Positions 1 to 8,513 of a DNA stretch of 41,143 nt are shown piece after piece; position 1 is the first letter of the stretch; every line of letters begins with the position of its first letter. The position numbers and the translations under genes are program-made. Source of the stretch: JAUXFK01 sp034189035 (GTDB taxonomy: Bacteria; Desulfobacterota; UBA8473); the NCBI GenBank assembly GCA_034189035.1, contig JAXHVA010000040.1, positions 1 through 41,143 of the forward strand, read 5' to 3'. The notes below the pieces were generated by a model that saw nothing but the letters and a program-made list of their open reading frames with translations, made no database searches and was not told the DNA's origin.

Positions 1-111
1 CCATCTTGTTGCGTCTGTTTTTCAAAGAGCTAAAATCGAAGTTCCTGCTCGAACAGGAACTTTTTAGAGCCTCATGTGGTTATGAAACTGCCAGTAATAG
101 GCTTTGACTAT

Positions 112-443
112 TTATTCAGGATACCTTACATAGGCGAACTGCTTAAGACCTCGGTGTTAATGGCCTCTTTAAAGCTGCTCTTTTTTATGTCTTCTTTCGT
201 TGCGATATTGTCACGGGAGAAATCATCTTCTTCGAGGACTTGGAGGAGGTGTTGTGCTGATGTGTGTTCTTCAAGGTGGAAGAAGACCAATGATTTGAGT
301 TCATCTTCAAAGGTCATCTGTAAAGGCCTGTTCCTTTTTGCTTTGAGTAGAGGCATTTCAATTATAGCTGCATAAGCAGGCTGAATAGACTGGTCAAAAC
401 GCAGTGTACGTTTTTTATCATAAGGATAAATTGTTTGCGGCAT
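112..443 (-). pseudogene. IS4-like transposase, N-terminal remnant
   Basis: The minus strand reads from an ATG at 443 through a segment I recognise as typical of the N-terminal part of a group of IS4-type transposases (RPLQMTFEDELKSLVFFHLE, then LLQVLEEDDF and IKKSSFKEAIN). The frame breaks after AINT at about 155. The expected continuation (RGLKQFAYV) is found in another frame and meets a stop at 112. No DDE catalytic part can be read from there to the window edge, so this is a truncated, frameshifted fragment and not an active transposase. Family assignment comes from remembered sequence pattern only; IS4 is the best guess. Confidence 0.6.
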
Positions 444-862
444 GGTTTATAACTCTGCTTTTTTTTGACCTTTTTGATCTATACATGCAATTTTCTAACC
501 GGAAATTACTAAGTCTCATTCATCACTATCGTAAACTCAAATATCACTTTACCCCTAAATGTTAATAACTTAAGTTTTACATACGTAATACCGATTATGT
601 AATTGATACACCTACATTCTCAATGGCCAAGGAAGAAGACCTCCTAAAATTGGTTTCATAACGACTTAGACCTTAAAAATTAATGACGCAGTGTCTATAC
701 GGAAATAAGTAGCTCTGTTCAAGATCAAAAAGGCGAAGATTTTAATTGCAGGAATATATTGACATGCATGTGCGTAGCGCGCTTTGCTCTTAGATCTGAG
801 CCTGAAAAAGAGATTGGGCGAAAAGGCTTTTTTTTAGATAAACACAAGTTAATAAAGATTAT
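444..862. other. intergenic stretch without a recognisable gene
   Basis: This AT-rich region lies between the transposase remnant and the pilus ATPase gene. I see no open frame with coding character, no tRNA and no convincing terminator. A TTGACA hexamer at 759-764 has no good -10 partner. It must hold the promoter of the 863-3796 operon, but I cannot place it. Confidence 0.5.
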
Positions 863-2560
863 ATGGCTCAAAGATTAGGCGAATTGCTCGTTCGCAAAAA
901 CATTATAACAGAAGAACAGCTGGAAAAGGCCCTTGAAGATCAGAGGAATAATGGGGGACGATTAGGGCAAGCCCTTATCAGGCTGGGGTTTTTAAAGGAG
1001 AGCGATTTAACCTATTTCTTAAGCATACAATATAATGTTCCAACTATCGATATATCGGAATATGAGATTGATCTTGAAGTGATAAAATTGGTTCCAGTAG
1101 ATATTGTTGAAAAATATAGAGTCATTCCTGTAGAAAAGACCGATTCTGCATTAATGCTTGCTGTAGAGGACCCTTCAAATATCTTTGCCATAGATGACGT
1201 AAAGTTCCTCACAGGTCTCAATGTAGAGGTTTTTGTTGCTTCGGATTCTTCTATTCGATCTGCTATAGATAAGTATTATGATTCTTTTCAGTCGTTATCT
1301 GATGCGATGTCTGACTTTGATGATAGTGGAGTTGATTTTGTTAGAGACGAAGAAGCAGTCGATGTAAATGAACTTGAAAAGGCAACTGAAGATGCGCCGG
1401 TAGTTAAACTGGTCAATCTCATCTTGACTGATGCTATCAAGAAGGGTGCTAGTGATATCCATATTGAAGCATTTGAAAAGAGCTTGAGGGTGAGATTGAG
1501 GATTGACGGGGTTTTATATGAAATCATGAAGCCCCCGATGAAGATGAGAGATGCTATGGTATCCCGTTTGAAGATCATGTCAAAACTCGACATAGCAGAG
1601 AGGAGATTGCCTCAGGATGGACGGATTAAACTCAAGATGGGTCGTGGTAAAGAAATGGACTTTCGGGTTTCGGTTCTGCCCACTCTTTTCGGGGAAAAGG
1701 TCGTTCTTCGGCTTCTCGACAAGTCAAATTTGCAGCTGGATATGACGAAATTGGGTTTCGAAGAAAAAGCATTAAAAGACTTCAAAGATTCGATTAATAA
1801 GCCTTTTGGTATGGTTTTAGTGACCGGCCCTACTGGAAGCGGAAAGACAACGACCCTGTATTCGGCTTTATCTGAATTAAATAAAGTATCAGAGAACATC
1901 TCTACTGCTGAAGATCCTGTGGAGTTCAATCTGTATGGCATCAATCAGGTACAGATGCATGAAGAAATTGGGCTAACCTTTGCCAATGCACTCCGGTCTT
2001 TTTTGCGCCAAGACCCTGATATTATTATGGTTGGAGAGATACGGGATTTTGAAACCGCAGAGATAAGTATCAAGGCTGCTCTTACCGGCCATTTAGTCTT
2101 AAGTACTCTTCATACAAATGATGCACCTAGTACAATCAATCGACTTTTAAACATGGGAATCGAACCTTTTTTAGTCGCTTCTTCAGTAAACCTCATTCTG
2201 GCACAGAGGCTGGCACGTAAGATATGTCAGGAATGTAAAGAACAGAAAGAGGTTCCTCCCCAAACCTTGATTGAACTTGAAGTTCCTGAAGAAGAGGTCT
2301 CGGATTTTGACTGTTTCCATGGAAAGGGATGTACCAATTGTAGTAATACCGGATATAGAGGCAGAGTAGCTCTCTATGAAGTGATGCCAATATCAGAAGA
2401 ACTGAAGGAGTTGATCTTGAATGCAGATTCTGCTTCTGAGATTAAAAGGACTGCTATAAGGCTGGGAATGAAGACACTCAGACAAAGTGGGATAACGAAA
2501 CTCAAGGAGAGCGTTACTACTATTGAAGAGGTCTTAAGAACGACAATGCCTGATCATTAA
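863..2560 (+). CDS. type IV pilus / type II secretion assembly ATPase, GspE/PilB family
   Basis: 565 residues, the usual length of PilB/GspE. ATP-driven hexameric motor at the cytoplasmic face of the inner membrane that powers pilin or pseudopilin assembly. Residues about 1-140 form a MshEN (T2SSE_N) domain, starting RLGELLVRKNIITEEQLEKA with the Arg-Leu-Gly and Gln spacing known from c-di-GMP-binding MshEN modules. The ATPase core has the Walker A GPTGSGKT at 322-329, Walker B-type DPDIIMVGEIRD, and a C-terminal four-cysteine zinc site (CQEC then CTNC). The next gene, 27 nt downstream, is its platform partner. No pilT, pilin, pilM-Q or prepilin peptidase is in the window, so PilB cannot be told from GspE with certainty. 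Binding of c-di-GMP is inferred from the motif. Confidence 0.95.
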   Translation: MAQRLGELLVRKNIITEEQLEKALEDQRNNGGRLGQALIRLGFLKESDLTYFLSIQYNVPTIDISEYEIDLEVIKLVPVDIVEKYRVIPVEKTDSALMLAVEDPSNIFAIDDVKFLTGLNVEVFVASDSSIRSAIDKYYDSFQSLSDAMSDFDDSGVDFVRDEEAVDVNELEKATEDAPVVKLVNLILTDAIKKGASDIHIEAFEKSLRVRLRIDGVLYEIMKPPMKMRDAMVSRLKIMSKLDIAERRLPQDGRIKLKMGRGKEMDFRVSVLPTLFGEKVVLRLLDKSNLQLDMTKLGFEEKALKDFKDSINKPFGMVLVTGPTGSGKTTTLYSALSELNKVSENISTAEDPVEFNLYGINQVQMHEEIGLTFANALRSFLRQDPDIIMVGEIRDFETAEISIKAALTGHLVLSTLHTNDAPSTINRLLNMGIEPFLVASSVNLILAQRLARKICQECKEQKEVPPQTLIELEVPEEEVSDFDCFHGKGCTNCSNTGYRGRVALYEVMPISEELKELILNADSASEIKRTAIRLGMKTLRQSGITKLKESVTTIEEVLRTTMPDH

Positions 2561-2587
2561 TATTAATTACTTTTATGGAGATGAACG

Positions 2588-3796
2588 ATGCCAATATATG
2601 TTTGGGAGGCAAAGACAAGAGATGGGAGTACTCAAAAAGGAGAGATTGAGGCAGGCTCAGAGGCTATAGTGAGAGCCCAGCTTCGAAGACAGAGGATATC
2701 ACCTACAAAAATTAAGGAAAAACCAAAAGACTTACTTGAAAATATAGCTTTTCTTCAACCAAAGGTCACTGAGAAAGATTTGGTGGTCTTTACCCGCCAG
2801 TTCTCTACCATGATAGATGCCGGGTTACCCTTGATTCAAGCATTAGATATTCTCTCATCTCAGCAAGAGAACAAGACCTTTAAGAAGATACTCCTTAAGA
2901 TAAAAGAGGATGTCGAAGGAGGAGCGACTTTTGCTGATTCTCTTAAAGAACATCCAAAACTTTTCGATGAACTCTATGTGAACCTGGTTGCTGCTGGTGA
3001 AATGGGCGGTATATTGGATACGATTCTTTCCAGACTGGCAAACTATATAGAAAAGGCGATGAAACTGAAAAAGCAGATAAAGGGAGCCATGGTTTATCCT
3101 GCCAGTATAATGGGCGTTGCGGTGGTTGTCGTTGCTGTTTTGCTTTTATTTGTCATACCGGTTTTTGAAAAAATGTTTGCTGACTTTGGATCAGCACTTC
3201 CAGCCCCTACCCAATTTGTTATCAATTTAAGTCGTTTTATGAAAGGAAACATTCATTTCATAATTATCGGTCTCATTGCAGTCATATATAGTTTTAAGAG
3301 ATTTCGTGCCACAACAAAAGGGAGATTGATAGTCGATGACATGCTCCTTAAACTCCCGGTATTTGGCCCCCTGCTTCGAAGTACTGCGGTTGCAAAATTT
3401 ACCAGGACATTAGGGACAATGGTCTCAAGTGGAGTTCCAATCCTCGATGGTCTGGATATTACAGCTAGAACAGCAGGCAATAAGGTAGTGGAAAAGTCAG
3501 TATTTGAGGCAAAAGCAGGCATTGCCGAAGGGAAGACCATATCTGAACCTTTGGCTGAGAGTGGGGTTTTTCCTCCTATGGTAACAAGGATGATAGCCGT
3601 TGGAGAAGCAACCGGTGCCCTAGATCAAATGCTTTCAAAGATAGCAGACTTCTACGATGATGAAGTCGAAGCAGCAGTTGCTACTCTGACCTCGATGCTT
3701 GAGCCTATGTTAATGGTTTTTCTGGGGACTATCCTTGGTGGATTAGTAGTAGCTATGTACCTCCCAATATTTCAGATGGCAGCAGCGATTGGCTAA
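2588..3796 (+). CDS. type IV pilus / type II secretion inner-membrane platform protein, PilC/GspF family
   Basis: 402 residues, matching PilC/GspF. Polytopic inner-membrane protein that couples the assembly ATPase to the growing pilus. After a short N-terminal region (MPIYVWEAKTRDGSTQKGE) come two T2SSF repeats: the first from about residue 65 (TRQFSTMIDAGLPLIQALDI) with a membrane segment near 168-190, the second from about 270 (KFTRTLGTMVSSGVPILDGL) with a C-terminal membrane segment near 370-395. ATG preceded by a GGAGATGA ribosome site. Forms a two-gene operon with the ATPase; pilT, often located between them, is absent. Confidence 0.95.
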   Translation: MPIYVWEAKTRDGSTQKGEIEAGSEAIVRAQLRRQRISPTKIKEKPKDLLENIAFLQPKVTEKDLVVFTRQFSTMIDAGLPLIQALDILSSQQENKTFKKILLKIKEDVEGGATFADSLKEHPKLFDELYVNLVAAGEMGGILDTILSRLANYIEKAMKLKKQIKGAMVYPASIMGVAVVVVAVLLLFVIPVFEKMFADFGSALPAPTQFVINLSRFMKGNIHFIIIGLIAVIYSFKRFRATTKGRLIVDDMLLKLPVFGPLLRSTAVAKFTRTLGTMVSSGVPILDGLDITARTAGNKVVEKSVFEAKAGIAEGKTISEPLAESGVFPPMVTRMIAVGEATGALDQMLSKIADFYDDEVEAAVATLTSMLEPMLMVFLGTILGGLVVAMYLPIFQMAAAIG

Positions 3797-3850
3797 ATTT
3801 TAAATTCTGATAAATGTTTATTGACTTGCTTCAGCAAAGAATCGGTCACA

Positions 3851-3931
3851 GTAATAGCGGTCACATATATAAACTGATGAAAACTCGCGCTTTAAAAAGT
3901 GTATCTATTTTTATAATGTAACCGTTATTGC
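3851..3931. repeat. imperfect inverted repeat downstream of pilC
   Basis: The left arm 3851-3872 (GTAATAGCGGTCACATATAT then AA) pairs with the right arm 3911-3931 over about 21 positions, with three substitutions and one single-base bulge; the loop is about 38 nt. A GGTCACA heptamer also occurs twice in direct orientation around 3844-3866. No T-run follows, so a plain intrinsic terminator is unlikely. It may be a small mobile-element remnant or an mRNA-stabilising hairpin at the end of the pilus operon. Nothing else is visible between pilC and the transposase remnant. Confidence 0.45.
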
Positions 3932-3997
3932 TATCTAGTAGTTAGCTTAGTAACCATTTTCAATTTATATCCGCTCATATACATCATTCCTTCTTAC

Positions 3998-4740
3998 TCA
4001 AGTGCGGTTCTGCCCTTTATTTCGTATATTGTAGAAAGCGCATATTTGATCCGGCATGTGTACTCTGGGTTTATTGAGGATGCATTTAGGGTCTAAGACA
4101 CATATATTGGTAAACTCCGTACCTCCATCCGTTTGGATACGGCGTATAGGAAAAGGAGATTCTTTGATGAGTCTGTTAACGAACTCTTTTTAGGATATAT
4201 ATCTGCAAAGCGCCATGTGGTATAATCATCTATGGCAGTGAACCGATAGTACTGTTCCCCTCTCATACGATAAGGAACATACTTTACAGCAATCTGTACC
4301 ATGTCTCCGGGGTTTGGCATCTCATATCGCTTTGTATGTATCTTCTGTTTTTTTAGGTTTTGAAAATCCTTCGCGTCTATATGGCCGATAGTAGATAGTG
4401 GCAGAGTTATGTTGTGATCTTTATTCAAGCAAAAGGCAATTCTGACAGAACCATATCCAGTCTTCTCCCGCAGAGCCTTTATGAGTTTTACCTTATCAGC
4501 TTGAGTCGTACTTGGATGAGACTTCGGCTTTGGAGAACATTTTTCCAAAGACGAAATATCCCTATTGGATCTCTTGAGACGATTTAACCAATCATAGTAA
4601 TTAGAACGACTAAAGCCCAATATCTCACATGCCAAATTGACATTTTTTTGCTCTTCAGCTTTGAAGAAAAGAGCGACTTTTTACGAATTTCAATTATTAC
4701 GATTGTATCTCATTTGTTCTTTTACTCTACTTTTCCACAT
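3998..4740 (-). pseudogene. integrase-core transposase (IS481-like), decayed
   Basis: A near-perfect ribosome site (AGGAGGGTGCCT) precedes an ATG at 4740. The same frame then holds two stops before FFKAEEQKNVNLACEILGFS, an HTH region, and continues as an open frame of 180 codons (4635-4093). The rve core reads GDMVQIAVKYVPYRMRGEQY, where the catalytic Asp usual in this family (IDVKYVP) is Ala. Near 4180 the frame shifts; the second catalytic segment (RRIQTDGGTEFTN) and its continuation CVLDPKCILN are in another frame that stops at 3998 before the Glu motif. At least two stops, one frameshift, a lost catalytic residue and a missing C-terminus make it dead. IS481 against IS3-like assignment is uncertain. 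Confidence 0.8.
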
Positions 4741-4946
4741 AGGCACCCTCCTGGCTTCTGGTATTGTTAATGTTTGAAAAATAAATTATACACTTTTTTG
4801 CCAGGATCTCGCCTCTCTTTTTTTGTAAAATGATGGATACATCTTATTGAGTTACACTCATTCTCACAATTACTACTGCGTATCATATCAATCAATACCC
4901 AGTGTTTGAATTGTATTTGGTCATTATACTCCAGTATTCTTTTGTC

Positions 4947-4975
4947 TTGACTATAAAGAGAAAGTGCGGTAATTA
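4947..4975 (+). promoter_or_regulatory. candidate sigma-70-type promoter for lysS operon
   Basis: TTGACT at 4947-4952, a 17-bp spacer and TAATTA at 4970-4975 (with an overlapping TATATA just downstream) lie about 40 bp before the lysS start. This is the only reasonable -35/-10 pair in the gap and sits where the promoter of the long rightward lysS-lol-bam-lpx run would be expected. Confidence 0.4.
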
Positions 4976-5014
4976 TATATATTTTAAATATTTTCTAGAT
5001 ATGAAAGGAATAAC

Positions 5015-6496
5015 ATGGAAGGTGTAAATCCTCTGATATTGAACCGAATCGAAAAGATCAAAGCATTGGAAAGAGAAGGTATAAATCCTTTTTCGAATGA
5101 TTTTCAGGTGACGCATACTACATCGGATATTTTAGAAGAGTTCCAAGATAAGACCAATGAAGATTTGGAAAATATAAAGACCCTATTTTCTCTTGCTGGA
5201 AGGATAATGTCTATTCGTAATTTTGGTAAGGCATTTTTTTTACATATCCAGGATAGGACGGGCATGATTCAGGCTTACATACGTCAAGACAAGATTGGGA
5301 AAGACAATTTTAAGATTCCCAAAATATTGGATAGCGGTGATTTCATTGGTATCATTGGAAAACCTTTTCGGACTAAGACCAAAGAGTTTACAATAATGGT
5401 AGAGGAGATGAGGCTTCTTACCAAGGCGTTAAGACCCCTTCCCGAAAAATGGCATGGGTTGGTAGATATTGAGACGCGATATAGACAGAGATATCTCGAT
5501 TTAATCGTTAACCCAGGAGTAAGAGAGGTCTTTTATAATCGGACTCGTATAATACACTTTTTAAGAAACTTCCTCAATAAAAGGGATTTTTTAGAGGTAG
5601 AGACCCCAATGATGCAGTCAATACCTGGTGGAGCCACTGCCCGCCCCTTCAAAACCTACCATAATACCCTTAACATGGATCTTTATTTGCGAATTGCCCC
5701 GGAATTATATCTAAAACGATTGGTAATTGGTGGATTTGAACGAATTTATGAGATTAACAGAAATTTTAGGAATGAAGGGATCTCAACGCAGCATAATCCA
5801 GAGTTTACAATGTTAGAGTTTTATCAATCCTATGCGACATATCATGATTTTATGAATCTTACAGAAGAGATGCTAACGTGTATCGCGAAGATGTTCTTTG
5901 ATGGATTTAATTTTGAATACCAGGGTGTAGAGCTTGACTTTACACCACCATGGACACGTATAACGATGAAGGATGCTATCGTAAAATACGGAGAGCTCAA
6001 TGAAGCGGATGTCGAGAATGAAGAAAAACTCTTAGAATATGCGAAAGCATGTGGGTTACAGATAAATGAAAAGATGGGCTTGGGGGGCATACAAAACCAG
6101 ATATTTGAGAAGGTTGTAGAGCCGAAGTTATTACAGCCTACCTTTGTAACCAGCTATCCAACGGAAATATCTCCCCTATCTCGTAGAAACGATAAAAACC
6201 CCCAAGAGGTTGATCGGTTCGAACTCTTTGTATGTGGAAGAGAGATCGCAAATGCCTTTTCTGAGTTGAATGATCCAATAGACCAAAAACAGAGGTTTTT
6301 AGAGGAAATCAGTCAGAGGGAAGAGAGTGACGATCAGTTTGGATTATTCGATAAGGATTATATCCATGCCTTGGAATACGGTATGCCTCCTACGGCTGGT
6401 GAAGGCATCGGAATCGATCGGCTGGTTATGCTGTTTACAAATGTTGCTTCTATCCGAGATGTCATCCTCTTTCCACAGCTCAAGTCCAGGCCATAG
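5015..6496 (+). CDS. lysS: lysyl-tRNA synthetase, class II
   Basis: 493 residues, close to the usual 490-505. Charges tRNA-Lys with lysine in the cytoplasm. An N-terminal OB-fold anticodon-binding domain spans about 55-150 (LAGRIMSIRNFGKAFFLHIQ). The class II catalytic domain follows with motif 2 (YEINRNFRNEGIS then HNPEFTMLEFYQ), the lysine-specific segment FVCGREIANAFSELNDP and motif 3 GEGIGIDRLVML near the C-terminus. ATG with GAAAGGAA upstream. It heads the rightward run into lolC/E (13 nt gap), an order common in Deltaproteobacteria-like genomes. Confidence 0.98.
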   Translation: MEGVNPLILNRIEKIKALEREGINPFSNDFQVTHTTSDILEEFQDKTNEDLENIKTLFSLAGRIMSIRNFGKAFFLHIQDRTGMIQAYIRQDKIGKDNFKIPKILDSGDFIGIIGKPFRTKTKEFTIMVEEMRLLTKALRPLPEKWHGLVDIETRYRQRYLDLIVNPGVREVFYNRTRIIHFLRNFLNKRDFLEVETPMMQSIPGGATARPFKTYHNTLNMDLYLRIAPELYLKRLVIGGFERIYEINRNFRNEGISTQHNPEFTMLEFYQSYATYHDFMNLTEEMLTCIAKMFFDGFNFEYQGVELDFTPPWTRITMKDAIVKYGELNEADVENEEKLLEYAKACGLQINEKMGLGGIQNQIFEKVVEPKLLQPTFVTSYPTEISPLSRRNDKNPQEVDRFELFVCGREIANAFSELNDPIDQKQRFLEEISQREESDDQFGLFDKDYIHALEYGMPPTAGEGIGIDRLVMLFTNVASIRDVILFPQLKSRP

Positions 6497-6509
6497 GTGT
6501 GAGAGCATT

Positions 6510-7769
6510 ATGATTTCCTACGAATTGTTTATAGGGTTAAGATACTTAAAAGCCAAGAGAAAAGAGACCTTTATATCTATTATAACCCTTATTTCGATTG
6601 GGGGAGTCTCCATAGGCGTAATGGCACTTATTGTTGTAATAGGAGTAATGACCGGTTTTAAGGAGGACTTGAGAGATAAGATCCTCGGATATTACTCTCA
6701 TGTCGTTGTATTGAAACATCTGAAAGGAATAGATGATTATAAAGGAATCATAAAAGAGGTTGAGACAGTACAAGGAGTGAAATATGCTACTCCTTTTATA
6801 TATAGCCAGGCAATGGTAAGTTCAAAGCATAATTTTATTGGGGTAGTACTTAGGGGGGTTGACCCTGAAACGATTGGGAACGTAATTAACATCGGAAAAA
6901 ATATGAAACAGGGAAGTCTGTCCAACCTGACAAGGCCACCAAAAGATATTGCCGGAGATGACCCGCCCGCTTCTGCCCCTTCGGGGATTATTATAGGAAG
7001 AGAACTTTTGAAAACCCTGGGAATTTCTTATAGTGATACAGTAAATCTCATTTCTCCAATGGGTATTATGACTCCTATGGGGATGGTACCGAGGATGAAG
7101 AAGTTTAAGGTTGTGGGCATCTTTGAATCCGGGATGTATGAGTATGACTCTTCTTTTGTATATATTTCATTAGAGGATGCGCAAAATTTTCTCAATATGG
7201 AAAGAATCGTTACAGGGATAGAAACGAAGATCGATAATATCTACAAAGCAAAAGACGTTGCCGCAAAAATCGAGGAGAAATTGGGTTTTCCTTACTGGAC
7301 AAGAGACTGGATGGAGATGAACAGAAATCTCTTTGCCGCATTAAAACTGGAAAAAGTAGTCATGTTTTTAATCTTAATACTTATAATCATGGTGGCTGCA
7401 TTTAATATAGTAAGCACCCTAATTATGGTTGTCATGGAGAAAAATAAGGATATTGCTATCCTTAAATCTATGGGTGCAACTGGCAGGAGTATAATGAAGA
7501 TATTTATTTTCGAGGGCGTTATCATCGGAGTAATCGGTACTTTGTTTGGGACAATCGGGGGGTATACCCTCGGTTTTCTTCTGAGAAGATACAACTTTGT
7601 TGAGCTGCCCCCTGAAGTATACTATATATCAACGATTCCTGTGAAGATAGAGAGCATGGAAACTCTCATTATAGTATCATCTGCTATTTTTATCAGTTTC
7701 GTTGCCACCCTTTATCCTTCATGGCAGGCATCAAAATTAGTTCCAGCAGAAGCCTTACGATATGAATAG
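6510..7769 (+). CDS. lipoprotein-releasing ABC transporter permease, LolC/LolE family
   Basis: About 419 residues from the ATG at 6510 (MISYELFIGLRYLKAKRKET), the classic LolC/E N-terminus; the open frame extends further upstream inside lysS but that part is out of place. Inner-membrane permease that extracts mature lipoproteins for transfer to the LolA chaperone. One membrane segment at about 25-50, a large periplasmic MacB-PCD-like domain, then three C-terminal membrane segments at about 285-310, 330-360 and 385-405. The ATPase gene lolD follows after 6 nt. There is only one permease gene, so the complex is probably a homodimer, like the LolF arrangement known in other bacteria. Confidence 0.95.
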   Translation: MISYELFIGLRYLKAKRKETFISIITLISIGGVSIGVMALIVVIGVMTGFKEDLRDKILGYYSHVVVLKHLKGIDDYKGIIKEVETVQGVKYATPFIYSQAMVSSKHNFIGVVLRGVDPETIGNVINIGKNMKQGSLSNLTRPPKDIAGDDPPASAPSGIIIGRELLKTLGISYSDTVNLISPMGIMTPMGMVPRMKKFKVVGIFESGMYEYDSSFVYISLEDAQNFLNMERIVTGIETKIDNIYKAKDVAAKIEEKLGFPYWTRDWMEMNRNLFAALKLEKVVMFLILILIIMVAAFNIVSTLIMVVMEKNKDIAILKSMGATGRSIMKIFIFEGVIIGVIGTLFGTIGGYTLGFLLRRYNFVELPPEVYYISTIPVKIESMETLIIVSSAIFISFVATLYPSWQASKLVPAEALRYE

Positions 7770-7775
7770 GATAGG

Positions 7776-8465
7776 ATGCCCCCTTTGTCTATTAAAGTAA
7801 AAAATCTATACAAGGTCTTCGAATCTCACGGTAAAAGAGTGGAAGTCCTTAAGGGTATAGATCTGAATATCAAAAAGGGAGAGATGCTTTCTATTGTGGG
7901 AGCATCTGGAGCAGGTAAGAGTACATTGCTTCATATTATTGGCACTATTGAAAGCCCCACTACTGGAAGTGTCTTTTATGAAGACGAGGACCTCTTTTCA
8001 ATGAATGATAAAAGACTTGCTCAATTCAGGAACAATAAGATTGGTTTTATATTTCAATTCCATCACCTTCTCCCTGAGTTTAGTGCAATTGAAAATACGA
8101 TGATGCCAGCCTTAATAAGAGGAGTAAGGAAGAGAGAAGCCTATAATGGTGCTGAAGACATGTTAAATAAGGTGGGACTCAGACATAGAATTTCACATAA
8201 ACCAGGTGAGCTCTCCGGAGGAGAACAGCAAAGAGTCGCTATTGCCAGGGCTTTAATGCTGAAACCCGAGGTTATACTCGCTGATGAACCTACAGGAAAT
8301 CTTGACACAAAGACTGGGAATGCAATACACGAACTCTTGATTGACCTGAATGCTGAATTGGAGATAATCCTCGTTATGGTTACCCACAACAGGATTTTAG
8401 CAGAGAAGATACCACGCAAGATAAGTTTAATGGACGGCAGAATCGTCTCAGATGTAGTATCATAA
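7776..8465 (+). CDS. lolD: lipoprotein-releasing ABC transporter ATPase LolD
   Basis: 229 residues, normal for LolD. ATP-hydrolysing subunit that drives lipoprotein extraction with the preceding permease. Walker A GASGAGKST near residues 42-50, Q-loop region FIFQFHHLLPEF (the FHHLLPEF stretch is typical of LolD), ABC signature LSGGEQQRVAIARAL, Walker B VILADEP and a switch His in VTHN. ATG follows TAGGATAGG. Co-transcribed with the permease, ahead of bamA. Confidence 0.96.
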   Translation: MPPLSIKVKNLYKVFESHGKRVEVLKGIDLNIKKGEMLSIVGASGAGKSTLLHIIGTIESPTTGSVFYEDEDLFSMNDKRLAQFRNNKIGFIFQFHHLLPEFSAIENTMMPALIRGVRKREAYNGAEDMLNKVGLRHRISHKPGELSGGEQQRVAIARALMLKPEVILADEPTGNLDTKTGNAIHELLIDLNAELEIILVMVTHNRILAEKIPRKISLMDGRIVSDVVS

Positions 8466-8495
8466 TGCTATTTATTTACACCGGTTAGGAGAAAA

Positions 8496-8513
8496 ATGAG
8501 CCTAGATGCATAA
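8496..8513 (+). other. five-codon micro-ORF overlapping the bamA start
   Basis: AGGAG at 8487-8491 is placed 4 nt before an ATG at 8496 that opens a five-codon frame (MSLDA, stop at 8511-8513). The bamA ATG at 8506 lies inside it in another frame, 14 nt from the same AGGAG, which is longer than ideal spacing. This could couple bamA translation to the micro-ORF or be chance. Translation is not proven. Confidence 0.3.

Noticed and set aside
759..787. TTGACA hexamer as promoter of the pilus operon
   Set aside because: The region 16-18 bp downstream (CGCTTTGC) has no acceptable -10 sequence.
795..838. AGCC ... GGCT followed by a run of T as an intrinsic terminator
   Set aside because: The stem is only four pairs around a long loop, and there is no gene directly upstream on the + strand.
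6327..6509. N-terminal extension of the LolC/E frame into lysS
   Set aside because: It overlaps the conserved lysS C-terminus in another frame, and the LolC/E family begins at the ATG at 6510.
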